From Massilia sp. CF038 (GTDB taxonomy: Bacteria > Pseudomonadota > Gammaproteobacteria > Burkholderiales > Burkholderiaceae_D), in assembly GCF_900129765.1 (NCBI RefSeq), contig NZ_FQWU01000002.1:496001-560000 (forward strand): 64,000 nt of DNA, in the 5' to 3' direction. The translations under genes and the position numbers were made by a program. Positions within the stretch are counted from its first letter, which is position 1. Each line of letters begins with the position of its first letter. Below, piece by piece: positions 1 through 8,512 of the stretch. Below the pieces are notes generated by a model. That model was not told where the DNA came from and did not search any database. It worked only from the letters and a program-made list of their open reading frames with translations.

Positions 1-99
1 CGCCTGCAACAGCGGCTGGCCAAACGGCAGGGCCTGGGCAGCAAATGGCTCAATCGTCTGTTCGTGCGCAGCCTGATTATCTGGCTGTCAACAAAGTGA
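1..99 (+). CDS. C-terminal end of an unidentified protein (partial)
   Basis: An open frame enters from the left edge and stops with TGA at 97-99, giving 32 residues. They are basic (several K/R) and end in a short hydrophobic stretch with LIIWL. Too little is present to name a family. The next gene starts 140 bp later, so this is probably a separate unit. Confidence 0.5.
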   Translation, partial: RLQQRLAKRQGLGSKWLNRLFVRSLIIWLSTK

Positions 100-239
100 A
101 ATCGTTCCGAAAGACAACACAAAAGCACAGAATAATGTTGCTTGTTCGCAATGTATTTGCTGATTCGCTTGGAACTATGACACACTGACGACGCCCCCAA
201 TGATGGCGCCCAGCGCCCGCCCCATCTCAGGAATTTGCC

Positions 240-3125
240 ATGCCCGCTCGTCCCTTGCCGCTGCCCTTGACCATCGCGGCGGGCCTCACCCTCGCGGGCG
301 GGCTAGCCATCTCGCTCTTGTTGTTCGTGGCGGTGAGCCGGCTTGAGATTGCTAATCTGACACTCGCTTTCCAGCAGCGCGCCAGTCTGCGCGCCACGGC
401 CATCGGCCACGGCCTCGATGACGCGGTCGAAGTGCTGGCGGTGACCAATCAACTGTTTGCCACGGTGCAGCCAGTCACGCGTCAGCAGTTCCATGACTTT
501 ACCGCCCCGCTGCTGGCGCGCCATCGTTTCATCCAGGCCTTCAATTACCACCGTATTTTGGGCGCCGATGAACGCGCCGCCGCCGAAGCCGAACTGTCCC
601 GCGTGGTGCCGGGCACCAGAATCACCGAAATGGCACCTGGCGGACGGCGCGTGGCGCCGCCACGCGAGCGCTACAGCATCGTTGACTATCTGGAACCCAT
701 GCAGGGCAACGCCGCCGCCTTCGGCTTGAATGTGGGCGGCAACCAGACCATCTCGCAGGCCATTGATCGGGCCGTGCAAAGCGGCCAGCCCGCCTCCACC
801 GGCCTGCTGACCCTGGCCCAGGACCCCAAGCACAACGGCGGCTTCGAACTGATCATGCCGGTGTACCGCTTTGGCGCCCCGCTGGGCAGCGCCAGCGAAC
901 GCGCCAGCGCGCTGGTGGGCGACACTGCCACCATCATGCGCGCCGGGGTACTGGTCGAGCAGATACTTCAGAACGGCAATCTGAAAAACGATCACGTGGT
1001 GCGCCTGTGGGTATTCGAAGGCGCCCAGGCCGAGCCGTCCAAGCTGGTCTATTCCAGCGCCAACGCCGACCCGGGCGCCGCCCTGACCGACGACAGTACG
1101 GGCGTCGAGCGCTGGCTGGGCCCGGCCGGTGGCGAACGCTACGCCGCCACGCTGGACGTGGCTGGCCGGCCCTGGCTGGTGGTGGCGCGCGCAGCGCCCC
1201 AGCCTTTCCTGCCCGCCCACCTCAGCTCCCTGTCGGCGCTGCTGGGCGGCATCTTGTTTACCGTCCTGATCACCGCCTTTGTACAAACCCTGGTGCAGCG
1301 CTCGCGGCGCGTGCAAAAACTGGTCAACGAGCGCACGGCCGACCTCAAGCTGTCCAATGAAATGCTGCAGGAAGACGTGCTGGCGCGCCGGCGCACCGAA
1401 CGCGCCCTGCAGGAAAGCGAACAGCGCTTCCGCCAGCTGGTGTCGATGTCGTCCGACTGGTACTGGGAGCAGGATGCCGATCTGCGCTTTGTCAACATCA
1501 CCGGCGGCATTGCCGAAAAAGGCGGCATTGCATCGGAGCGCCTGATCGGGCGCACGCGCTGGGAAACCGTGGAAGGCATGGCCGACAGCGACTGGGGCCA
1601 GGCCCACATGGCCGTGCTGCAGGCACGCGAACCGTTTGCCAACTTTGAATACGCCACCCGCGTGGAAAACGGCGAAATGCGCTGGTTCTGCATCAATGGC
1701 GAACCGCTGTTCGACCAGGACGGCGTGTTCTGCGGCTACCGCGGCACCGGCACCGACATTACCTCGCGCAAGGTCACCGAGCAGCGCATCCATCACATTG
1801 CCCAGCACGATGTGCTGACCGGCCTGCCCAACCGCAGCCTGCTGCAGGACCGCCTGGGCCAGGCCGTGGCCTATGCCGCGCGCAGTGGCCATTCCGTGTG
1901 GGTCATGCTGCTCGACCTGGACCGCTTTAAATACGTCAATGACAGCATGGGCCACAAAGCAGGCGACGTGCTGCTCATGACCATTGCTGCGCGTCTGCGC
2001 GCCAGCCTGCGCGATACCGACACCGTGGCCCGCCTGTCGGGCGACGAATTCGTGATCCTGCTCACCGAGCACGACGACGAACAACTCTCACCCGAGATCG
2101 TGCAGCGCCTGATGGGCGCCGTGGCCCGCCCCGTCATGCTGGGCACCAAGGAATTCTTCGTCACCTGCAGCATTGGCGTGGCAGTCTGCCCGACCGACGG
2201 CGCGGTGGCCGATGGCTTGATCGAGCATGCCGACATTGCCATGTACCGGGCCAAGAAACTGGGCCGCAACAACTTCCAGTTCTACACCCCGGCCATGAAC
2301 GAGGAAGCGCTCGAGCGCGTGCGCATCGAAACGGCCCTGCGCAGCGCGCTGGAACGCAATGAATTCGTGCTCCACTATCAGCCCCAGGTCGACCTGGCCA
2401 CCGGCCTGGTGGTGGGCATGGAAGCGCTGCTGCGCTGGCAGCACCCGGAACTGGGCATGGTCCCGCCCGACCGCTTTGTCTCGGTGGCCGAGGAAACCGG
2501 CTTGATCGTGGCCATTGGCGCCTGGGTCATGCGCACGGCCTGCGCCGACAACAAGCGCTGGCAAGACCTTGGCCTGGGCATGCTGCGGGTGGCAGTCAAC
2601 TTGTCTGCGCGCCAGTTTGCCTCGCCCAATCTGGCGGCCGACATCGGTGCCGTGCTCGACGCGACCGGCCTGGCCGCCGACTATCTGGAAATCGAACTGA
2701 CCGAAAGCCTGTTCATGAGCGACGTGACCGAATCGGTGGAAACGCTGCATGGCATGAAGGCGCTGGGCGTGAGCTTGTCGATTGACGACTTCGGTACCGG
2801 CTACTCCAGCCTGTCCTACCTGTCGCGCTTCCCGATCGATGTGCTCAAGATCGACCGCTCCTTTGTATCAGGCATCAACGAGGCTGACGGCCAGGCCCCG
2901 ATCGTCGCCTCCATCATCGCGCTGGCGCATAACCTGCAACTGACCGTGATTGCCGAAGGCGTGGAAACGCTGGACCAGATTGCCTACCTGCGCCGCCACG
3001 GCTGCGACCAGATGCAGGGCTATTATTTCAGCCGTCCGCTGGCAGCCGATGCCTTTGAACAGCTGCTGCGCCAAAAAAGAACCCTGGCCTTGAGCCAGAA
3101 CGCGAACGAAACCGTGTCCGTCTGA
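240..3125 (+). CDS. CHASE-PAS-GGDEF-EAL membrane c-di-GMP signalling protein
   Basis: A 961-residue inner-membrane protein likely to make and/or break cyclic di-GMP. A transmembrane segment near residues 12-32 and a second near 334-354 bracket a periplasmic CHASE-type sensor. A PAS domain follows (about 390-510), then GGDEF (about 520-680) and EAL (about 700-940). The GGDEF signature is SGDEF at residue 600, and RDTD lies five residues upstream, which matches an inhibitory I-site. The EAL domain keeps EALLRW near 728, DDFGTGYSS near 849 and AEGVET near 905. Both catalytic halves therefore look intact, so it may be bifunctional; which activity dominates cannot be read from sequence. It appears to be a single-gene unit. 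Confidence 0.93.
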   Translation: MPARPLPLPLTIAAGLTLAGGLAISLLLFVAVSRLEIANLTLAFQQRASLRATAIGHGLDDAVEVLAVTNQLFATVQPVTRQQFHDFTAPLLARHRFIQAFNYHRILGADERAAAEAELSRVVPGTRITEMAPGGRRVAPPRERYSIVDYLEPMQGNAAAFGLNVGGNQTISQAIDRAVQSGQPASTGLLTLAQDPKHNGGFELIMPVYRFGAPLGSASERASALVGDTATIMRAGVLVEQILQNGNLKNDHVVRLWVFEGAQAEPSKLVYSSANADPGAALTDDSTGVERWLGPAGGERYAATLDVAGRPWLVVARAAPQPFLPAHLSSLSALLGGILFTVLITAFVQTLVQRSRRVQKLVNERTADLKLSNEMLQEDVLARRRTERALQESEQRFRQLVSMSSDWYWEQDADLRFVNITGGIAEKGGIASERLIGRTRWETVEGMADSDWGQAHMAVLQAREPFANFEYATRVENGEMRWFCINGEPLFDQDGVFCGYRGTGTDITSRKVTEQRIHHIAQHDVLTGLPNRSLLQDRLGQAVAYAARSGHSVWVMLLDLDRFKYVNDSMGHKAGDVLLMTIAARLRASLRDTDTVARLSGDEFVILLTEHDDEQLSPEIVQRLMGAVARPVMLGTKEFFVTCSIGVAVCPTDGAVADGLIEHADIAMYRAKKLGRNNFQFYTPAMNEEALERVRIETALRSALERNEFVLHYQPQVDLATGLVVGMEALLRWQHPELGMVPPDRFVSVAEETGLIVAIGAWVMRTACADNKRWQDLGLGMLRVAVNLSARQFASPNLAADIGAVLDATGLAADYLEIELTESLFMSDVTESVETLHGMKALGVSLSIDDFGTGYSSLSYLSRFPIDVLKIDRSFVSGINEADGQAPIVASIIALAHNLQLTVIAEGVETLDQIAYLRRHGCDQMQGYYFSRPLAADAFEQLLRQKRTLALSQNANETVSV

Positions 3126-3218
3126 AAATATTTCAATTTTTTCGTGGCTTTTTGATCATCTTTGTCGGGAAATGGTCTATCATTTGCCCAGACACACGGT
3201 CCCACGAAGGAACTTATT

Positions 3219-3404
3219 ATGATTCAGAGCAACCATCGCGCTCCGCGCACCGATTTCCGCACCCGCGACGTGGTGAATCAGGCGATTGCCGCGATTCCCC
3301 AGCTCGGCCTGCAGCAAGTGGCCGAATACCTGAACGCCATGAACGTGCCGCCAGAAATCGCGATCCGCACCCTCGTGTATCCTGAGCGCCGCCGCAACTA
3401 CTGA
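3219..3404 (+). CDS. Small 61-residue protein, PERRR family, copy 1
   Basis: The ATG at 3219 follows an AAGGA ribosome site at 3206-3211. The product is 61 residues with no signal peptide or membrane helix and ends in YPERRRNY. A second 61-residue protein at 18744-18929 shares the length and the pattern RTxxxVxQAI ... A-YL ... A-R-L--PERRR, so the two are paralogues. I do not recognise a named family. The mix of predicted helices and a basic tail could suit nucleic-acid or partner-protein binding, but that is inference. A perfect long hairpin follows 10 bp downstream. Confidence 0.75.
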   Translation: MIQSNHRAPRTDFRTRDVVNQAIAAIPQLGLQQVAEYLNAMNVPPEIAIRTLVYPERRRNY

Positions 3405-3413
3405 TTCGGCTTG

Positions 3414-3485
3414 CCCAAAGCAAAACCGGGGTCAGACCACTTTTTCCAGTTCGAAAAAGTGGTCTGACCCCGGTTTTGCTTTGGG
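3414..3485. repeat. Perfect 33-bp inverted repeat with 6-nt loop
   Basis: Arms 3414-3446 and 3453-3485 are exact reverse complements around the loop CAGTTC. Each arm carries a GGGGTCAGACC core. The element lies between two convergent genes and could act as a bidirectional terminator. Its length and perfection are closer to a dispersed REP/MITE-like palindrome than to an ordinary terminator. From memory, GGGGTCAGACC palindromes recur in related genomes, but this window holds only one copy. Confidence 0.85.
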
Positions 3486-3493
3486 GCACAGAT

Positions 3494-3865
3494 TTATTTT
3501 TGCGCGGCCTGGGCTTCGATGTCGGCCAGCGATTCGCGGCCCTTGTCGGTGAGGGCGTGGCCGCCGCCTTCCAACGCGATCACGTGATTCTTTTTGCCGA
3601 GGAAGGCGGCCAGATCGGCATCCAGCGGCGCCTGAGGATCGGCCAGCAGGGCACGCATGGCAATGATGCAGCGACGCAGGAACAGCACCTGGCGCCCTTT
3701 TTCCGTCAGCGCCACCTTGCCGTCGCGCGAATACTCAATCATTTTCAGGCCGGACAGGCGCTTGGCGTTGCGCCCGACGCAGGCATTGACCCGGTCATGC
3801 TTGGCGCCGCGCTCGATGTGGCCAAGCGCGTCGTATTCGTCTGTCGTCAGGGTTTCATTCTTCAT
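3494..3865 (-). CDS. Small winged-helix-like protein of unknown role
   Basis: Start chosen at 3865 because GGAAAG lies just upstream; an ATG four codons earlier is also possible. The 123-residue product contains two LT(E/D)KGR elements (ALTEKGRQVL and ALTDKGRESL), typical of the wing region of small winged-helix proteins, preceded by helices that could form the DNA-binding part. No membrane segment is present. The two similar elements suggest an internal duplication. A transcription-related role is plausible but not shown. It ends 8 bp from the long hairpin at 3414-3485. Confidence 0.65.
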   Translation of the reverse strand: MKNETLTTDEYDALGHIERGAKHDRVNACVGRNAKRLSGLKMIEYSRDGKVALTEKGRQVLFLRRCIIAMRALLADPQAPLDADLAAFLGKKNHVIALEGGGHALTDKGRESLADIEAQAAQK

Positions 3866-3951
3866 TGGGCTTTCCATGTGCGGCCAAAAATCGGCCCCCA
3901 TGGTAACCGCCCGCGTCGCTGCGGGCAACCGGCAATCGGGCCGGACGCGCC

Positions 3952-4089
3952 TTACAGCCAGAGTTGCAGTGCCATCCACACCAGTCCGATGCTCACTGCG
4001 GCTGCTGCCAGCAGCGCCGCCTGCAAGGGCCGCGAATCACGCACCGCATGGCGGCCCAGCGGGATTTTGTTGTGCAAGGAATTGCCCAT
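3952..4089 (-). CDS. Single-span 45-residue membrane protein
   Basis: The ATG at 4089 follows a good AGGAGAA ribosome site. The product has a short polar N-terminus (MGNSLHNK) and one hydrophobic helix of about 20 residues rich in Ala/Leu ending in LQLWL. Small single-span proteins like this are common and rarely characterised. No family is recognised. It is read in the same direction as the winged-helix-like gene downstream, 86 bp away. Confidence 0.6.
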   Translation of the reverse strand: MGNSLHNKIPLGRHAVRDSRPLQAALLAAAAVSIGLVWMALQLWL

Positions 4090-4288
4090 GTCGTTCTCCT
4101 GAGGGACAAAAAAACCGTGATGAATGATTATAGGAACGAACGGGCAGCGCCGCGCACCATGCATACCAACTTTATTTTTCTTGTGGCCATAAAGCAACGA
4201 TCGTTGTCATAAATGCCCATTGGTAATGAACGACATTGCCACGGCAGCCTTGCTAGCATTTGCCCTTCTTGCAACCAAGGAGCGTACG

Positions 4289-4519
4289 ATGTCCCCTACC
4301 CCACACACGCATGACCCCGCTGCCACCAGTCCGCCGTTGAGCGACGAAGCCGATATCGGCAGCGGCGAAAAAACGCCGGCCCAGATCGAGACCGAAAAAA
4401 TGATTCGCGACATCCCGCCGCTATCGCCTGCGGGCAATCGGCAGCAGCAGACGCCAGCGCAGTCTGACTCTGGCCAGGCGCCGCAAAACCGCCAGGGTCA
4501 GGACGACGACGCCGCCTGA
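4289..4519 (+). CDS. Low-complexity hydrophilic small protein
   Basis: The ATG at 4289 has AAGGAG 7 bases upstream. The 76-residue product is rich in Pro, Gln, Ser, Asp and Ala, has no hydrophobic segment and is probably disordered. No domain is recognised. The ribosome site and clean start support expression. Its composition alone would not. Confidence 0.55.
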   Translation: MSPTPHTHDPAATSPPLSDEADIGSGEKTPAQIETEKMIRDIPPLSPAGNRQQQTPAQSDSGQAPQNRQGQDDDAA

Positions 4520-4573
4520 ACCCAGGCGCGCACCCGAAGCCGCCTTCCTGAGCCGCCTTCTTAAGCCGCCTTC

Positions 4574-4732
4574 TTAAGCCGCCTTGATGGGTGGCTCGGG
4601 AAAGCGCGGTTCTTCGATCGGCGCGTTCACGGGCGCCGGTACGTCGTCCGGCACCGGTGTCGGCGTGGTCGGCGCTTCGTCCGGGTCAGGTGTCGAGTGC
4701 GCACGCATCGGCAGAACGCCGCCATCAGTCAT
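4574..4732 (-). CDS. Proline-rich small protein, third gene of a three-gene unit
   Basis: A 52-residue Pro/Asp/Glu/Thr-rich product (TPDPDEAPTTPTPVPDD) starting at 4732 with AGGATGG upstream, or at 4741 one base after the previous stop codon. It is probably disordered. The close spacing to the upstream gene supports co-translation. No family is recognised, and the frame could be spurious if the cluster ends at the preceding gene. Confidence 0.45.
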   Translation of the reverse strand: MTDGGVLPMRAHSTPDPDEAPTTPTPVPDDVPAPVNAPIEEPRFPEPPIKAA

Positions 4733-4742
4733 GGTGGCCATC

Positions 4743-4925
4743 CTAGCGATGATTCTGCTTTTGCTTGGCACCGCCACCGGCGCCTTCATCCTTGCCCGCC
4801 TTGATGCGCGACTTGGCGTCGCCGCTGCTCTTGTCGGTCTTGCCAGCGCGCTTTTGTGCGGCGTCCGCTTCCGACTCGTTGCTCGACTGCTTGTTCTGGG
4901 TACCGCTTGATTTCGATTGGGTCAT
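4743..4925 (-). CDS. Lysine/serine-rich small hydrophilic protein
   Basis: A 60-residue product starting MTQSKSSGTQNKQ, highly charged and without hydrophobic segments. Its ATG overlaps the stop of the upstream gene as ATGA (4922-4925), with GGGAG just ahead, which indicates translational coupling. Composition resembles small disordered stress or nucleoid-associated proteins, but no family is recognised. Confidence 0.6.
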   Translation of the reverse strand: MTQSKSSGTQNKQSSNESEADAAQKRAGKTDKSSGDAKSRIKAGKDEGAGGGAKQKQNHR

Positions 4926-5212
4926 GCTGTTCTCCCTGCGTTGGTGGATGAAGCTGGCTTGGCAGAACGTGCCATGGCCAGAATGTTGTCAACCTCAATG
5001 CGCGCCACTTCCATGCCCGCCGTGGCGGCCGCACGTTCGGTGCTGTGCCCGCCAGCGCTTTGGGCGCGCGTAATCGCCGCTGCAGGGTCGCCGTCCTGGC
5101 CGCCCTGCCCGGTCTTGGTAATGCGGTAGCTAAAGTCCCACAAATCGCCGTTGTCGCGCACTGGTGTCACGACGATGGTGAAGCCTTTGTATTCTTCGCT
5201 AAAAGTTTCCAT
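4922..5212 (-). CDS. Uncharacterised 96-residue protein, first gene of a small operon
   Basis: The ATG at 5212 has GAGGGA upstream. The N-terminal half (METFSEEYKGFTIVV ... LWDFSYRITKTG) has the alternating pattern of a small beta-sheet domain. The C-terminal half is helical (VARIEVDNILAMA). No signal peptide. It leads a unit of three genes joined by a 4-base overlap and a 1-10 base gap. No named family is recognised. Confidence 0.7.
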   Translation of the reverse strand: METFSEEYKGFTIVVTPVRDNGDLWDFSYRITKTGQGGQDGDPAAAITRAQSAGGHSTERAAATAGMEVARIEVDNILAMARSAKPASSTNAGRTA

Positions 5213-5368
5213 ACGTTTCCCTCATGGTTTTTGGCAGACTAGCATCGGTGCGCGCCGCCTTCTGTACGCTGTCTCACGCCTGAGGCGAAAGCGCGCCAGG
5301 CTGCAGCTTCCAGCCCTGGTCCAAACTCGGTATAGTTCGCCTACTCTCACTCTCGGAACGACGCCACG

Positions 5369-6277
5369 ATGCCTACCCGCCTGCGCACCCTGTTTTCCGC
5401 TCTCTTCCTGTCCGGCGCCGTCCCGCTTGCCACTGCCGCGCCCATGGTGCTGGCCGACTATCTGGCCCTGAGCGGCCCGGCCCCCAGCGGCACCTTCGCC
5501 TACGGCAGCGCGCCCTCGCAGTTCGCGGAACTGTTCCGCCCGGCCGGACCGGGCCCCTTCCCGGTCGTGGTACTGATCCATGGCGGTTGCTGGACGGTGG
5601 AATTTGGCGGCATCAAGCAGATGCACAATGTGGCCGGCGCGCTGGCAGCGCGCGGCATCGCGGTGTGGAACGTGGAATACCGCCGCGTGGATGAAGAAGG
5701 CGGTGGTTATCCAGGCACCTACCAGGACATCAATGCAGCCCTCGACAAGCTGGCTGCCGAAGCGCCGCGCCAGCAACTCGACACGGCCCGTATTGTGGCT
5801 GTGGGCCACTCCGCTGGCGGCCAGCTGGCACAGTGGATTGTCGGGCGCAGCCGCATTCCGGCGACCAGCCCTCTCTTCCAGGCCCAGCCGTTGCCGATTC
5901 GCCAGGTCATCAGTCTGGGCGGGTTGGCCGACCTGCGCAACGAAAAGGAATTAATTAAGACCAGCTGCGGCCGCGAAATGGTGCAACTGGCCGGAACCGC
6001 CAGCGCCATCCGGCCTGACATTTACGCCGACACCAATGCCGCCGAGCTGGTGCCGAACGGCAGCACGACGGTGCTCATCACGGGCGAACATGACACAATT
6101 TCACCACCCCGTGCAGCCCACGATTTTGCCCGCCGCGCACGCGCTGCCGGTGACCGCGCGGAGGTGGTGATTTTGCCGGGTGCGAGCCATTATGATGAGA
6201 TCGCGGCCAGCTCGCCGGCATGGAAATTGATCCTGCCAGAAATTGAACGGGCCCTAGGCATTGTTAGCTTGCCATGA
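5369..6277 (+). CDS. Secreted alpha/beta-hydrolase (esterase-like)
   Basis: A 302-residue protein with a signal peptide (about residues 1-24). It carries the alpha/beta-hydrolase set: an HGGCW oxyanion-hole motif, the nucleophile elbow GHSAGG, a likely acid Asp in GEHD and a late His in ASHYDE. This fits the esterase/lipase/prolyl-oligopeptidase superfamily acting on ester or peptide substrates in the periplasm or outside. The substrate is unknown. The ribosome site is weak. It stands alone and is followed by an imperfect hairpin. Confidence 0.85.
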   Translation: MPTRLRTLFSALFLSGAVPLATAAPMVLADYLALSGPAPSGTFAYGSAPSQFAELFRPAGPGPFPVVVLIHGGCWTVEFGGIKQMHNVAGALAARGIAVWNVEYRRVDEEGGGYPGTYQDINAALDKLAAEAPRQQLDTARIVAVGHSAGGQLAQWIVGRSRIPATSPLFQAQPLPIRQVISLGGLADLRNEKELIKTSCGREMVQLAGTASAIRPDIYADTNAAELVPNGSTTVLITGEHDTISPPRAAHDFARRARAAGDRAEVVILPGASHYDEIAASSPAWKLILPEIERALGIVSLP

Positions 6278-6279
6278 AC

Positions 6280-6323
6280 AAAAGCGGCGTTCGTTGTAGT
6301 GGTGCAACGAGCGCTGCGGTTTT
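6280..6323 (+). terminator. Imperfect hairpin downstream of the hydrolase
   Basis: AAAAGCGGCGTTCGTTG pairs imperfectly with CAACGAGCGCTGCGGTTTT around an 8-base loop, 2 bases after the stop codon. The right arm ends in four T residues, consistent with a factor-independent terminator. Confidence 0.5.
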
Positions 6324-6522
6324 CGCTCAGGACTTAACGTTTCAATCGAAAACCGATTAACAATCACAATTTCTTCCAGTACCTTGTCCATAGCCACCCC
6401 ATTCCCCGCTGGCGTTAAACACCAATACGAAGCCCCATTCGCTTCTAGTAAATTTAACGATTGTCAACACAGTGCGACGACGCGCGCGCTGTTGTTAAAC
6501 CAAGCATTAACGGGAGAAATAC

Positions 6523-8232
6523 ATGTTCAAGAACAGCACGGTACGCACACGCTTGCTCGCCGGTTTCCTGATTGTTGCCATCCTGGGCGCCATTGTCGCG
6601 GCGGTCGGGGTGATCAACATGAGCAAGATGAACGCGCAGGCCGAACGCGCGTACGCAAGTGACCTGCTGGGGCTATCCGCATCCAAGGAAGCCAATATCA
6701 ACCTGATTTACATCGGCCGCGCCATGCGCAATGTTCTGCTTTCGACAACGCCAGCCGAACGGAGCAAATTTCAGGGCGTGGCTGAGTCTGCCCGCAAGAC
6801 CATGGCACAGCAACTGGACATTGCACGCCCGCTGTTTTATACCGACACCGGCAAACGCCTGTTCGCCGAAATTGACAAGGGCCTGACCGAGTACGACACC
6901 TCTCGGGCCGAATTAACCCGCCTGGTGGGCGATACCAGTCCTGAGGGCCACACTGCCGCCGTTGAATATGCGTTTGGCCCCCTGGCCGTGAAAGCGAACT
7001 ACGTCGACGATAAATTGACCGAACTGGGCAATGCGAAGCAGAAGACCGCAGCTGCTGCCGCAACGGAAGCGTCCGAGCTGTACCACGGCAGTCGCACCCT
7101 GATGATCGTGCTTGTCCTGTGCAGCCTTGGCGCCGGTATTGGCCTGGGCCTGTGGATCACCCACAGCCTGACCAGCCAGCTGGGCGGCGAACCTTCTTAT
7201 GCAGCGGAAATGGCGGATGCCATCGCCAAGGGCGAACTGTCGACCGTGATCCAGACCCGTTCCAACGACAAATCCAGCCTGCTGTTTGCCATGGAAACCA
7301 TGCGCACTTCCCTGGTGAAGATTGTAGGCAACGTGCGCATGGGCACGGATACGATTGCCACCGCCTCCAACCAGATCGCCGTGGGTAATCTGGACCTGTC
7401 CTCGCGCACGGAGGAACAAGCCAGCTCGCTGGAGGAAACCGCTTCCTCCATGGAAGAATTGACCAGCACCGTCAAGCAGAATGCCGACAATGCGCGTCAG
7501 GCCAACGGTCTGGCCAAGTCGGCCTCGGAAGTGGCGATACGGGGTGGCTCGGTGGTGTCCGAAGTGGTTGACACCATGGCCGCCATCAATGAATCGTCGC
7601 GCAAGATTGTCGACATCATTGGCGTGATCGACGGCATCGCGTTCCAGACCAATATTCTGGCCTTGAACGCCGCCGTAGAAGCGGCCCGCGCCGGCGAACA
7701 GGGCCGCGGCTTTGCCGTGGTCGCATCCGAAGTGCGCAACCTGGCGCAGCGCTCGGCTGCCGCAGCCAAAGAGATCAAAACCCTGATCAACGACTCGGTG
7801 GAAAAAGTCGATGCTGGCGGCAAGCTGGTCGACCAGGCCGGCGTGACGATGGAAGAGATTGTCCAGTCGATTACGCGCGTGACCGACATCATGACCGAAA
7901 TTGCCGCCGCCAGCGCCGAGCAGACCATGGGCATTGAGCAGATCAACACGGCCATCACGCAAATGGATGAAGTGACGCAGCAGAATGCCGCCCTGGTGGA
8001 AGAAGCTGCCGCCGCAGCGGGCTCGATGCAGGAACAGGCGGCCACCCTGGCCGAAGTGGTCAGCATCTTCAAGCTGGGCAATGAAAGTGCCATCGCACGC
8101 CCCGCCGCGCCCCTGAAGCGGCCCGCGCCGCGCGCTGCGGCACGCCCGGTGCCGCGTCTGGCCGCTAACGCATCATCCAGCAATGTCAAACGCACGGCCA
8201 ACGGCGCCGACGAAGACTGGGAACAGTTCTGA
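6523..8232 (+). CDS. Methyl-accepting chemotaxis protein (copy 1)
   Basis: A 569-residue chemoreceptor. Transmembrane helix 1 is near residues 10-30, a four-helix-bundle type periplasmic sensor follows, helix 2 is near 191-211, then HAMP and a long coiled-coil signalling domain. The conserved hairpin tip ([21 protein letters not shown]) lies at about 373-393. The last residues, EDWEQF, match the C-terminal pentapeptide used to tether the adaptation enzymes CheR and CheB. The ligand is unknown. A good start at 6523 has GGGAG upstream. The next gene is a close paralogue. Confidence 0.95.
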   Translation: MFKNSTVRTRLLAGFLIVAILGAIVAAVGVINMSKMNAQAERAYASDLLGLSASKEANINLIYIGRAMRNVLLSTTPAERSKFQGVAESARKTMAQQLDIARPLFYTDTGKRLFAEIDKGLTEYDTSRAELTRLVGDTSPEGHTAAVEYAFGPLAVKANYVDDKLTELGNAKQKTAAAAATEASELYHGSRTLMIVLVLCSLGAGIGLGLWITHSLTSQLGGEPSYAAEMADAIAKGELSTVIQTRSNDKSSLLFAMETMRTSLVKIVGNVRMGTDTIATASNQIAVGNLDLSSRTEEQASSLEETASSMEELTSTVKQNADNARQANGLAKSASEVAIRGGSVVSEVVDTMAAINESSRKIVDIIGVIDGIAFQTNILALNAAVEAARAGEQGRGFAVVASEVRNLAQRSAAAAKEIKTLINDSVEKVDAGGKLVDQAGVTMEEIVQSITRVTDIMTEIAAASAEQTMGIEQINTAITQMDEVTQQNAALVEEAAAAAGSMQEQAATLAEVVSIFKLGNESAIARPAAPLKRPAPRAAARPVPRLAANASSSNVKRTANGADEDWEQF

Positions 8233-8238
8233 CAAACT

Positions 8239-8270
8239 CGACGCCCGTTGCTACGCGGCAACGGACGTCG
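8239..8270. terminator. Hairpin between the two chemoreceptor genes
   Basis: CGACG-C-CCGTTGC pairs with GCAACGG-A-CGTCG around TACGCG, 7 bases after the stop codon of the first receptor. There is no long T-run, so it may terminate weakly or stabilise the transcript end. Confidence 0.45.
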
Positions 8271-8512
8271 TTAAACTTGCACAAAGTTCTACTATAGCTT
8301 CAATAGTTGTTCCAAATCTGCGCCACCCGGCGTATCTTTAGTAGCACCAGCCCAATCCCCTGCTGGTGTTGCTGTCCTCGGTGTCCACACCGACCGTCAT
8401 GCCCCAAAACGCATACTCCACGTCGTCCGCTCCTATGGCGGTGTTGTGGCCGGACCATGCAGCGCGCTACCGATCACCGTCAATCACATGTACGCATCGA
8501 GGGAGCACATCC

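Noticed and set aside
303-2084. 593-codon open frame on the minus strand
   Set aside because: It lies opposite the GGDEF-EAL gene. High GC removes stops in the antisense frame, and the residues are rich in His, Gly, Ala and Gln without any domain.
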